Positions 22,201 to 31,636 of a stretch of 64,000 nucleotides of DNA are shown one piece after another. The notes beneath the pieces were generated by a model. That model was not told where the DNA came from and ran no database searches. It saw only the letters and a program-made list of their open reading frames with translations. The stretch spans positions 37,460,298 to 37,524,297 of the forward strand of contig OW804097.1 of assembly GCA_942159475.1 (NCBI GenBank), read 5' to 3'. Source of the DNA: Sthenelais limicola. Lineage: Eukaryota > Annelida > Polychaeta > Phyllodocida > Sigalionidae. Each line of letters starts with the position of its first letter. Positions within the stretch are counted from its first letter, which is position 1. The translations under genes were made by a program, and so were the position numbers.

Positions 22201-22835
22201 ACCATTGGCTAAATAGTGTTGAAGATGCTCCGTATTGAAGAACGTCTTCAACAGTTAAAAGCATGTAGCAGAACGTTTAGCGCAGTTGACGGGAGCGCGG
22301 GGCTTGATTGTAAAATCGTAATCAGCGCAATAAGTGTCTACAACAATGTGTTGTAAACGGGGTTGAACATGCAACCATGTTCAGCAACGTTTAGATTGAA
22401 TACAATGTGGTAAACGGTGCCTTTGCAGTGTAGACTCAGAACTACAATGATATAGTTGGTGTCATGACATTTTTCACAAAATTTGGGCAAGAAATTTTGC
22501 ACAAGACATTAAGGTGTGGGGACAGGGGTCATACAATTTTCCACAAGAATTTTCTGAAAATCCCACTCCCCCTCACCCAGTGGTTAATTATGAACAATCC
22601 CTCATATCATCTGGCTTCATTATTTCCTGCCTTAGTGTCCTTATCATGGGGCTACACTCTAGCACTATTACAAGGCATATGACCAAGGTCAATGTTGGTC
22701 TCAATCAGGCTGGCTCCAGGCAATAATACTCAAAATGTCTCTCTAAAACTAAAGTTACTTTCGCTTTTCCCAGCGCTATAAAAGGTGCTGAACTATTTGC
22801 CTTCACCTCCGATGGTGACGCAGCAGGTCATATAT

Positions 22836-23070
22836 GGGTCAGATCGTCATAAAATGTACAATTGGCAGCTTTACACATTTAGTAAATTCTGCTAATTTAG
22901 GCTGATAAATGATGAATACCGGGTATATTTGAGGATATTTCGTTACGCGTCAATTTAAAGTATCTGTTCTGTTATTTTAAACTGTCTTTTGAAGCTCATT
23001 TCTGTCTTAAATGTGGATTATTTGAGAGGATTGGTGAAGGCGAATTGTACATTTTCTGACGATCTGACCC
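22836..23070 (+). mobile_element. family A element (reference copy), TSD ATAT
   Basis: A clean 235-bp copy. It starts GGGTCAGATCGTCATAAAAT and ends with ATTTTCTGACGATCTGACCC, flanked by ATAT on both sides. Order of conserved blocks: TIR, GGCAGCTTTACACATTTAGT, CTGCTAATTTAGGCTG, a TGAGGATATT region, TTAAACTGTCTTTTGAAGC, GATTATTTGAGAGGATTGG, TIR. No coding capacity, so it depends on a transposase elsewhere. TIR and TSD lengths are compatible with superfamilies that leave 4-bp duplications (for example Sola, Ginger, Chapaev, Academ). None is assigned. Confidence 0.95.
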
Positions 23071-23495
23071 ATATGTTCAATGGTTACCAAGCCAATCAAA
23101 AACTATTGGTATGTTGCATGCGTTGGCGCTGTCCCCCTGGTTCCTATTTCTTCAATATAGTCCGGGAGCCAGAGGGTTGAACCCCGCAATGTCGGATAAA
23201 GTTGGTTTTTTTCGTGTTTCATGTAGCCTAGGGGTAGGTAATCACAAATCAGGGGGGTGACCGTTCCCACCTATTGAGCAATTTTAGATATTAACCCTTT
23301 TATCCCGGTCATGCCAATATACCCCAAATACAGGATTTTATAGGATTCATAGCATTCATTTATTCTGATCTGAATAGTGCACTTTGTGACACCTTTTTGA
23401 AATTTGGTATGCTGTTAGAACAGGTCATAAGGTTTTTAAAAATCACTGGCTACAAGTTGGGGGAGAACCCTGGTGGCCGGTAGCTGCAAAATTCA

Positions 23496-24010
23496 AAATG
23501 GCTGCCACCAAACATCAAATGCACCATAGTTTGGCTTCTACTGGCTGGATTTTCAAGTGTGATACCACTTTTCAGATGTTTTTAAGTATGAGAAATTCAT
23601 TTCTGTGGACTGTATTGAGTTTCAAGGTCATTTCAAGGTCAGAATCCAACATGGCTGCTGCCATGAAACTAGAATGTCATAGCTCAGCTCCAATTAACCA
23701 CACATACTTCTGTAACACCAGTTTTAATGTGTTTTCAGGAGTGAGGAAACTATTTCTAAAGTCATTTCTCTCTTTTGAGGTCATTTTCTAGGTCAAAATC
23801 CAATATGGCTGCCATTGAGGGGCAAGAATGTAATATCTCAGCTGCTATTTGCACTATAACTGTGTTAGTGAGGTAGCTTGAGGCCAGATTTGAGATAGAT
23901 GTGGATGGATCAAAGGGCCAAATTTACCCCACATGCTGTCCATGTACTTTATGATTTCTATATGAACTACTCTTGTATATTATGGTGGCCATCTTGGATT
24001 TCCAAGGTCA
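23496..24010 (+). repeat. degenerate ~150-bp tandem units in the left arm
   Basis: Successive units begin AATGGCTGCC (23498), CATGGCTGCTGCC (23650), TATGGCTGCC (23803) and ATGGTGGCC (23981) and contain AAGGTCA. The spacing of about 150 bp is a multiple of three, so the 97-codon ORF at 23498-23791 spans two units. The identical ORF in the right arm (26636-26343, minus) is the inverted copy. I regard both as repeat by-products, not proteins. Confidence 0.6.
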
Positions 24011-24349
24011 CCATTATGTAAAAACCTATATCTACCAATATCTCAGCTTCTAAACTACTCAGGATCACCATCTTGGTGTCTAAACATACATTTTCTGGGT
24101 CAAGGAATACAACTACACCATTTAGAAAAGGGCGAGATTGGTTTTTAGTAACACACAATTTGTATTTGACAATATATTCTCATTAGGCACATGCTATTTA
24201 ACGTTGCCTCACTTCTCAAAATGACAAATAGTAGAGTTCAGTGCAGTACTGACTGTCTTCATTTATAGACCAGCCCAAACCTTCTTGACTAGATGAAGTG
24301 TTCCATTCCAGAAGTTGGAAATATTGAGCACCAACCTCCATTTAGAAGC

Positions 24350-25110
24350 ACCACTACTTGCCTTTACCAAAGAATGTAGACTTGAAACCCCAGGCAAGTA
24401 ATTGTAGATCTAGCATTGATGTGATGATTTCTAAAGTTCTTGCCTGTACAAAGGCCATTACCAGCTTACTCATAATCACATTGTGCCATGCATTGATCAG
24501 TTCCTCAATAAAAGATTTGTGACTCCAGATTGTTGGTTGGGTCATGCACAAAGTCAGCCAGATTGGTTGTTCTTATCACTTTTCTCAAAGACCCTTATCT
24601 TACTAAGTTCAACACCTTTTTTGAGTTCTCTAGTTGTTTTAAAAGACCTGACCATCATGCTTAAGAAATATTATAGTGTTATCAATAGGAAGCAAGTGCA
24701 GCACATCAACTCCATCAAGAAACATCACATTAAGGATGGTACCCTTGGTGTGAATGTTCAGCAGATTAGGTGTCTTTCTGAAGTACAATTTTTCACCATC
24801 TAATAGGGCAGAGGCAAGGGATTCTGAAAGCGGAAGGATTCCCAGTCAAACTGACTATATACCCCAAGACCACTTGACCATTTCATTATATTGTGTATGG
24901 GCTTTATAAATTGGTATATTCAAGAATTTATTGGCAGATTTGTGAAAATCCCAGTGACTGTGCTAGTCAGACTCTTTGAGAATGGATGGAGGTTGGTAAT
25001 CTCTCCATGTCTCAGATGTGTATTGAGATCCACCATGAGATTTCAATTACATTGTCCAATCCACAGTGGCAAAATGTTCATCTTTCTTGGTTGGGTCATG
25101 CAAAATGTCA
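24350..25110 (-). pseudogene. decayed reading frame in the foldback spacer
   Basis: On the minus strand, open segments in shifting frames read like broken protein: SFIEELINAWHNVIMSKLVM (24510-24450 region) and NIHTKGTILNVMFLDGVDVL (about 24760-24700). The words ADFVHDPTNN and ADILHDPTKK are encoded at about 24550 and 25100 on the same strand, as if a segment was duplicated. Frameshifts separate the pieces. I recognise no transposase motif, so it may be a dead element gene of unknown type. Confidence 0.3.
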
Positions 25111-27242
25111 GCTGGAGTGTTCTAGAACAACATGATCATAGAGCCAGTACCTTCATGTCTTCAATGTGCAATGTGATGAAGATAAGGCATAGGTGTTCCA
25201 TGTTGTGAACAGCATCCCAACACTTGAATATTGGACTCTATTACACCATTTCCTGCCTCCATGGTTCCATTGATAAGTACCTTTTTGGAGAAGGGGAGGG
25301 GACCAGCCAGAGCTTTGCAAGAGCCAAAACAGCCACATTACATGGTTTTTAACAAGAGTCACAAGTGGCTGATTATGCAATGGCTGATTTTGCAAGTGCA
25401 TTCTTCCATTGAAATCCCTCCAAGTAGTCTCTGTAATCTTATCTCACTGTTATTATGTACAGTCCACCCGACATGGATATGAATCTTTCTTCTCCAGGGA
25501 TGTGAACTTATTATTAGTATTGGTGATATTACTTCGGAATGAATTAATAGATGTTACTGTTTGGTTATCACTACTATAATAAAGAAAGTATAACACAGCT
25601 CACATAGCCATTTCAAATGTCAGGTATGATATATATAAATGTCTTTCATAGGTATGTCAGACAAGAAATGTACAATAAAAGAACAACTGTAAGGTGGAAA
25701 AAGTATGTAGCCCAATGCAGCACATTCATTCTATGTCTGATCATTATTATTGTAGCTGCTCTCTTGTAGAAAATGGGCAAGAACTATGTATTCATGTGGG
25801 CCATGTTATCTGTGGACAGTGGGGCCTACAGTGAACAGCAGTAGGTGTGTCAAAGAGTGAAAGAGAATGTGGTACAACGTGGGCATGTTGGAAGTGCACT
25901 AAAGTCTCCTGTTGCCAATTTTGAGAAGTGAGGAAAGCTTAAACGGCCAGAAGGGCCTGATGAGAATATACTGTGAAATACAGTTGTTAAAGCAAATCTG
26001 GTCTTTTTTTAAATGATATAGTTGTATTCCTTGACCCAGAAAATGTATGTTTAGACACCAAGATGGTGACCCTGGGTGGCTTAGAAGCTGAGATATTGGT
26101 AGATATAGGTTTTTACATAATGGTGACCTTGGAAATCCAAGATGGCCACCATAATATACAAGAGTGGTTCATATAGAAATCATAAAGTACATGGACCACA
26201 TGTGGGGTAAATTTGGCCCTTTGATCCATCCACATCTATCTCAAATCTGGCCTCAAGCTACCTCACTAACACAGTTATAGTGCAAATAGCAGCTGAGATA
26301 TTACATTCTTGCCCCTCAATGGCAGCCATATTGGATTTTGACCTAGAAAATGACCTCAAAAGAGAGAAATGACTTTAGAAATAGTTTCCTCACTCCTGAA
26401 AACACATTAAAACTGGTGTTACAGAAGTATGTGTGGTTAATTGGAGCTGAGCTATGACATTCTAGTTTCATGGCAGCAGCCATGTTGGATTCTGACCTTG
26501 AAATGACCTTGAAACTCAATACAGTCCACAGAAATGAATTTCTCATACTTAAAAACATCTGAAAAGTGGTATCACACTTGAAAATCCAGCCAGTAGAAGC
26601 CAAACTATGGTGCATTTGATGTTTCGTGGCAGCCATTTTGAATTTTGCAGCTACCGGCCACCAGGGTTCTCCCCCAACTTGTAGCCAGTGATTTTTAAAA
26701 ACCTTATGACCTGTTCTAACAGCATACCAAATTTCAAAAAGGTGTCACAAAGTGCACTATTCAGATCAGAATAAATGAATGCTATGAATCCTATAAAATC
26801 CTGTATTTGGGGTATATTGGCATGACCAGGATAAAAGGGTTAATATCTAAAATTGCTCAATAGGTGGGAACGGTCACCCCCCTGATTTGTGATTACCTAC
26901 CCCTAGGCTACATGAAACAGCAAAACAAAAAACTTTATCCGACATTGCGGGGTTCAGCCCAAAAATGGCCTTTGGCTCCCGGACTAATAGCTTGGACTAA
27001 GACTTGCATATATACACGAATATAATGTACTGCAAGATCACCTTTATGTTCTTATTGCACTGCCTACCAAATGATTGGAGTGGCTTATCAAAACATTTTA
27101 AGATAGAATTCTAAATTTTAGAATGAAAAATGTTCATTAATAAAAAAAATAGTAGTAAGAGGGAAGGATAGGTTTGAAAGTATAAGTAGATTTTGAGAAA
27201 TGATGAGGGCAGAAGACAATTTATGGAAGATTAATGATACAT

Positions 27243-27440
27243 GGGTCAGATTTTCAGAAAATTCACAATCTACAGTTCTACACATCTCTCAAATTCTGTA
27301 CAATGTACAATTGACAGATGTACACATTTAGTAAATTCTGCTAAATTAGGCTGCTATTTGGTGAATACTACGTAATTTAGAGTATATTTGACATTGCATT
27401 GCTTCTAGTAATCTGTTTGGTTAGGTTGAACTGTATTGAC
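27243..27440 (+). mobile_element. chimera of two family A copies, truncated
   Basis: The first 58 bp (GGGTCAGATTTTCAGAAAAT with TCTACAGTTCTACACATCTC) belong to one subfamily. At about 27297 the sequence restarts with TGTACAATGTACAATTGACA of another copy, which runs to TTGAACTGTATTGAC. No 3' TIR. Confidence 0.75.
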
Positions 27441-27454
27441 TATATACTATCATT

Positions 27455-27545
27455 AGAATCAGCTTGATCTCATTTTTTCTCCAATATGATATCTCAAAAT
27501 CCATTGTTTGCGACTTGTGAAGCTTTTTCCTGAGACACATCACGT
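27455..27545 (-). mobile_element. family B end fragment
   Basis: Contains ATCAGCTTGATCTCATTTTT, then GCGACTTGTGAAGCTTTTTC and a terminal GAGACACATCACG. It directly follows the truncated A chimera. Confidence 0.65.
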
Positions 27546-28050
27546 ATTAGGACCTAAGGTCTCAGAAGATAAAGTCCTTTCACTCACTTATAGAGAACAT
27601 AGCTTTAATTGGTGGCGTGTATGACTTGGTTGACTGAGTGCAAAACTATTGAAGGAAAAAGTACTTCGGGCAAACTAAACCCGACCAAGAGAGATAAAGA
27701 GTGACAATCTTTATTATAGATCTATAATCATTGATTTTCTATAATAACTATCAATAACTGACGATAATTACGTACCAGACATTGAGGCAGATCTATAAAT
27801 CCAGGTCAGTGAACCCAGCGATTATTGCTTTCATTTAATGGTGATATACACGGCTAATGTATCCATAACAGCAATTATCCTTAATTCCAATAGTTTAGGA
27901 GCCTGAAGATTGATATTTAAGTCTGCCTACATTTTCTTGAATGATTGTTGATTACCTAAAATGTTCAAGTACATTGCTTTTGAAACAGAAAACTATTCTT
28001 ACTGTACAAAGTGCTAACACGAACCTGCACATTGGTTCACTTTGGTGTAA
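27546..28050. other. no recognised feature
   Basis: AT-rich spacer, no element ends or ORF. Confidence 0.4.
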
Positions 28051-28192
28051 GGGTCAAGTCGTCAGAAAATATGTGAGGAAAAATAGTCACAAGTCGCAAA
28101 ACTGTTATTTTTGAAAATGAATTATTCACAGCATGTATTTGTGGGAGTGCTTTCAATATGTCCAAAATCTAGGAGATTCATTAAATATATCT
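28051..28192 (-). mobile_element. family A TIR stub fused to family B left part
   Basis: GGGTCAAGTCGTCAGAAAAT (28051-28070) is a lone family A end. Family B sequence (ATGTGAGGAAAAATAGTCAC, then AAGTCGCAAAA) starts immediately after it and runs to AAATATATCT at 28192, where a family A copy is inserted. Confidence 0.7.
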
Positions 28193-28426
28193 AGGTCATA
28201 TTTTCAAAAAATGAACAATTGGCAGCTGTACATATCAAGGAAATTCTGCTAAATTAGGCTGAAAATGATAAATACGGAGTATTTATGTGTATATTTGGCA
28301 TGGCATTGATTTAGAGTATCAGTTCTGTTATATTAAACTGTATTTTGAAGCTTATTTCTGTCTTAAATGTGGGTTATTTGATAGGATTGGTGAAGGCGAA
28401 TTGTACATTTTTTGAAAATCTGACCC
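28193..28426 (+). mobile_element. family A element nested in family B, TSD ATCT
   Basis: A 234-bp copy (first base mutated: AGGTCATATTTTC) flanked by ATCT at 28189-28192 and 28427-28430. Joining the flanks gives AAATATATCTATGCATTTC, which matches the uninterrupted family B copy at about 58599-58620 (AAATATATTTATGCATTTC). The insertion is thus precisely defined and generated a 4-bp duplication. Confidence 0.95.
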
Positions 28427-28560
28427 ATCTATGCATTTCGAAGGTCATCCTATGGAGTATATTTAGTTTCTTCACTAGTAATTGTCCAACCAGAAATCTT
28501 GCAAACTTTTGTTTCAAACATGAAATATAGAAATACTTGTTAGATGTCCTAATTCTTACC
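28427..28560 (-). mobile_element. family B right part after the nested A insertion
   Basis: Continues TATGCATTTCGAAGGTCATC, then GGAGTATATTTAG and a block (TATAGAAATACTTGTTAGAT) shared with 40009-40415 and 58445-58844. The terminal inverted end is missing. Confidence 0.7.
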
Positions 28561-28587
28561 ATTAACATGTATGTGTATTTCATTGTG

Positions 28588-28745
28588 GATTTGTTTTAAA
28601 TTTGGGTTATTTGAGAGGATTGCTGAAGGCAGATTTTATGTGATGTGTTATAGGAAACCGAGTCACAACTCACAAGTCACAAGTCAAAAAAAAGATTTTG
28701 AGATATCACCATATTTGAAAAGATTGGATCAATCAGATTCTAATG
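28588..28745 (+). mobile_element. family A fragment joined to family B 5' part
   Basis: 28588-28630 is family A interior (TTTAAATTTGGGTTATTTGA). From about 28635 a family B start (TATGTGATGTGTTATAGGAA) follows, with a small internal triplication of CACAAGTC. It is cut at 28746 by the hairpin element. Confidence 0.65.
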
Positions 28746-28746
28746 A

Positions 28747-28834
28747 CTAACGAGTTGGTTTCAATCGCTTAGTGTATTGCACTCGTTGCTACGCAACTCG
28801 TACAATATTGACGCTCCTTCAACCAACGAGTTAG
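28747..28834. mobile_element. ACGAGTTGGTT hairpin element
   Basis: An 88-bp inverted repeat with ends CTAACGAGTTGGTT and AACCAACGAGTTAG. The centre is the palindrome ACTCGTTGCTACGCAACTCG. A partial relative lies at 51529-51580. Confidence 0.7.
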
Positions 28835-29703
28835 TTAACAGATTTATTACACATGCTTTTAATCATGAAAATAAAAACAAATTGAGTCATGAATTTAAAT
28901 TTTACCGGTAATCTTAGTTAAAAAAACCCAGATTGATTGCTATGGCAACCCCACGTAAATCACTAGTGAAATACACACTATGCGTAAATCACTCTAGATA
29001 CGTTGTTTTCAGAGCAATGCGTCTACAATAAAGGCAAATAGCTTGTTGGATATGATTACTGCCCTCCTCTCCCACAACCATACCGGTTAATTCCGTTACC
29101 TCCACACCACTGCTAGGGTAATGGTGGACTGTCGACATTCTACTGAAATATTACTAAGCTTTACACGGAGCCAGATTGGTTAAATATCCCCTGGGACAGC
29201 CCCTAATAGACAGACTGTGTGCCAATTACTGAGGAATAACAACTAGTCACACATTCTGTAGTTTGTTTCCTTGCTGTGTAGAGGCTCAAGTGGGAAGTTA
29301 GCTTTTAGCATAGTTTGGTTATTTTTCATTTTATTGAAACACGTTCCTAGTTCACTGCATAATTGATATTCCATACAACATTTAGAATGTGAAGCATGTA
29401 TTTTGATAAGGGGTCAGTTCTCCGACAGTTGGAGGTTTTCAAGTCCCCTTTAATCATTTACATGAAGCCTTGAGCTGTGAACAAGTCTTCTTTCGTCGTG
29501 ATCCAAAGTGGTACACAGCAAACTAAGGTTTAATAACTTTTAATTTTGTATCTTCATAATAATAATAACAGAAGACGTATAGACTACTATTTGTATGTTT
29601 TGGGGGCAGCGTCTACATTTCCAATAGTCATGATTTATGATTCATGAATCAGTTATCAGTTATTTTATCAGTCCATCAAACAGTTGATTGGACAGGTGCC
29701 TTA
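28835..29703. other. no recognised feature
   Basis: About 870 bp with no shared repeat, inverted repeat or ORF of note. Confidence 0.4.
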
Positions 29704-29914
29704 AGGGTGGTCACCACTGGCTGTGGTAAGCTCTGCAATAAGCCTTGCGATATTTCGTGCTAGTTTTGTAGGTGGAGAGGAATGACAAAGTCCTACCTAC
29801 ATGGTTCACTTGCCATGTAGGCAAGACCTCACCACTTCTCACCATCACAGCACCATCGCAAGGCTTACCGCAGGGCTTACCAGAGAGCTTACTGCAGCCA
29901 GTGGAGACCCCACT
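29704..29914. mobile_element. family D foldback element
   Basis: Ends AGGGTGGTCACCACTGGCTG and CAGCCAGTGGAGACCCCACT are inverted, followed by TAAGCTCTGC / GCAAGGCTTA blocks. The core is the palindrome CATGGTTCACTTGCCATG. TTA precedes the left end. Further copies at 46061 and 46524. TIR sequence and possible TWA target resemble PIF/Harbinger-type elements; this is inference. Confidence 0.8.
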
Positions 29915-30380
29915 TTACTCTATATAGTTTTGATCCTCCCATATGGAGGTTTTTAGAAATACAAAATAAATATTCTTATAATAGGTGATCAGCCCTACTT
30001 CAACAATTGTATAATTAGCTACATTATGATGATATAACTGCATAAGACCGACGTATTCCTCATTATAAGATTACTGTCATCAGTGAAAGAATTCGACAAC
30101 CGACAAGAACACAAATATTGATTCCAATGGCTTTAAGAACTGAGCATCCATCATAAATACTGCCAAGTGGTCCCATATCGTCGTATGAATATGTCGAGAG
30201 CCGACCAGAGATATTCATACTGAAATCAATGGGACTATATTTTGCATAATCTATCCCAATAGGGATTGATTTCTTATTTTACTGCGCTCTCCATTCCATT
30301 CATTTAAGGGCTTACACTGCGAAACTTTATCCCTTTCCTCTGAGCTCACTTAATGTGTAAATACTGAACAAATCTATAGA
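29915..30380. other. no firm feature
   Basis: Holds one imperfect hairpin (about 30171-30233, TCCCATATCGTCGTATGAATAT / ATATTCATACTGAAATCAATGGGA in parts) and otherwise nothing recognised. Confidence 0.35.
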
Positions 30381-30413
30381 AAAAACTATCAGGGGAAAGA
30401 TTATGTTATACAA

Positions 30414-30641
30414 GGGTCAGACCGTGAGAAAATGTACAATCGGCAGAACTACACATTAAGGAAATTCTGCTAAATTAGGCTGAAAGATGGCCAATACTAG
30501 GTACATCTGAGGATATTGGGTTGATTCAAACTGTCTGTTTAGTTGTGTTGAGCTGTATTTTGAACCTCATTCTTGGCTAAAATTTGGTTCATTTGACAGA
30601 ATTGGTGAAGGTGAATTGAACATTTTCTAAAGATTACACCC
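30414..30641 (+). mobile_element. family A element (CACCC-ending subfamily)
   Basis: A 228-bp copy; flanks ACAA and ACAC (one mismatch). Its left flank (CTATCAGGGGAAAGATTATG) recurs at about 30707 and its right flank (CACTGAGCAAATGCCCATTG) recurs at 31224, so the element with its flanks was duplicated locally. Confidence 0.85.
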
Positions 30642-30706
30642 ACACACTGAGCAAATGCCCATTGAATAAGTCATTTTCCAATACTTCAAGCTTTGGATAC
30701 TGCAAG

Positions 30707-31256
30707 CAAGAAACTATCAGGGGAGAGATTATGCTATAATTATACGAGTCTTGAGGGGTAGTCGTTGGACAAGATAAGAACAAGTGAGAATGGTCGACCA
30801 TGGACGTGTCTGGGTAGTATTAAGATAAGGATACAGATCTCATCCTGGATCTTTAAATTGCTACTTATCTTTTAATTGAAATTAAACAGCTGAATGTTGT
30901 GAAACCGTGCAAATGGCTTGACTATTGAAATATCAGATAAGAACAGGTTATCTAATGATAATTGATTCCCTAATGCAGTTATAATGTAAATGTACCTATT
31001 AGCTGACTAAATGTAATGTGTTTGATTCAAATGAGACACAAGTCGCAAAAAGTAGATCTTGAGACATCATTATATGTGAAAAGAGGAGATCAAGCCGATT
31101 CCAATGATAGTAAACAGTTGGGCATCTAAAGTGCTAAGCCCTCTAAATTTCTCTCTAATGGGAACATTCCAACAAAGGGATCTTGGAATAAATCCCAAGG
31201 CAAATTGTACATTTTCACCCACACACTGAGCAAATGCCCATTGAATAAGTCATTTA
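30707..31256 (+). repeat. disrupted duplicate of the 30381-30676 segment
   Basis: The left part (CTATCAGGGGAGAGATTATG) and right part (AAATTGTACATTTTCACCCA, then the CACTGAGCAAATGCCC flank) match the two sides of the A copy at 30414. In place of the A interior there are about 460 bp of other sequence, including a family B piece at 31016. Confidence 0.65.
31016..31115 (+). mobile_element. family B 5' fragment
   Basis: TGTAATGTGTTTGATTCAAA, then GAGACACAAGTCGCAAAAAG and GATCAAGCCGATTCCAATGA match the family B start. The rest is missing. Confidence 0.7.
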
Positions 31257-31347
31257 TCATCAGAGAACATAAACCAGTGAAAGTGAAATTGACAATGAAC
31301 TACTCATACAGAACCAAAACACTAGAAAGGAGACTCTTTACTCAAAG

Positions 31348-31406
31348 AAATTGAACTTGACTACTATAAATATAAAATGTATATTTATAGTAGTCTAGTT
31401 CAATTT
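31348..31406. repeat. hairpin 1 of a three-hairpin cluster
   Basis: Arms AAATTGAACTTGACTACTAT and its near-exact inverse ATAGTAGTCTAGTTCAATTT, extended by AAATATA/TATATTT, surround a 5-bp loop. Confidence 0.85.
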
Positions 31407-31427
31407 ATTGCTATAACATCGAGATAG

Positions 31428-31507
31428 CTATAAGAATAACCTCAGAGATGAATTATATTCATCATTTAATGGAGAATATAATTCTTCTCTGAGTTTATTC
31501 TTATAGC
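31428..31507. repeat. hairpin 2 of a three-hairpin cluster
   Basis: GCTATAAGAATAACCTCAGAG pairs with CTCTGAGTTTATTCTTATAGC in parts (arms about 33 bp each). The loop is ATCATTTAATG. It overlaps the first bases of hairpin 3. Confidence 0.8.
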
Positions 31508-31636
31508 AAATGGCACGATGGAGGGTTCAAACTGATCGAGACCCATCAGAAAACTGGACAAACCATGAAGGGCTGAGTTACCGTTTTCTGATGGTGTCGA
31601 GATCAGTTTTTACCCGAATAGAGTGCCATTTGCTAT
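31503..31636 (+). mobile_element. family F hairpin element, copy 2
   Basis: A 134-bp hairpin with ends ATAGCAAATGGCACGATGG and GAGTGCCATTTGCTAT. Inner arms ACTGATCGAGACCCATCAGA / TCTGATGGTGTCGAGATCAG. The loop CCATGAAGGGCTGAGTTACC resembles that of 641-772. The 82-codon ORF from 31510 is a by-product. Confidence 0.75.

Larger units (their letters stand above)
15410..22430. mobile_element. 7.0-kb CACTA (EnSpm)-like element
   Basis: Ends CACTGCAACTGAAAACG and the reverse complement of CACTGCAAAGGCACCG, flanked by TA on both sides. The CACTG ends and short target duplication fit the CACTA/EnSpm superfamily. Both termini carry clustered subterminal motifs TAAACGTT and GAAGACG in both orientations (left 15420-15580, right 22220-22400), another hallmark of that superfamily. 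The interior holds a purine-rich minisatellite, a CCGGTGT element and a tentative spliced minus-strand frame, but no recognisable transposase. No family A copy lies inside, which suggests that it arrived after most A insertions. Confidence 0.6.
15122..22602. mobile_element. outer short element interrupted by the 7-kb CACTA-like element
   Basis: Ends AGGGACCGTTCATTTTTAAC at 15122 and the reverse complement of AGGGATTGTTCATAATTAAC at 22602 form a TIR that continues with CCGCTGGGGGAGGGG / CCACTGGGTGAGGGG. Without the CACTA-like insertion the element would be about 460 bp. Similar AGGGACCGTTCAT termini are, to my recollection, widespread in marine invertebrate genomes, but I cannot name the family. 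The left part carries the 29-bp minisatellite. Confidence 0.65.
23158..26986. mobile_element. 3.8-kb foldback element with about 1-kb arms
   Basis: Left arm (23158 to about 24230) and right arm (about 25915 to 26986) are inverted copies, near-identical over most of their length. The ends read TAGTCCGGGAGCC and GGCTCCCGGACTA, with TA next to each. The spacer of about 1.7 kb contains a decayed minus-strand frame. Such long arms suggest a foldback-type DNA element or an inverted pair that mobilised together. The high arm identity implies either recent formation or conversion between arms. Confidence 0.85.

Noticed and set aside
23498..26636. Two identical 97-codon ORFs (23498-23791 plus, 26343-26636 minus)
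   Set aside because: They are the same sequence in inverted arms, follow a 150-bp repeat period, and have no recognisable domain.
30171..30233. Imperfect hairpin in the 30.2-kb spacer
   Set aside because: Interrupted pairing and no second copy; could be chance in AT-rich DNA.
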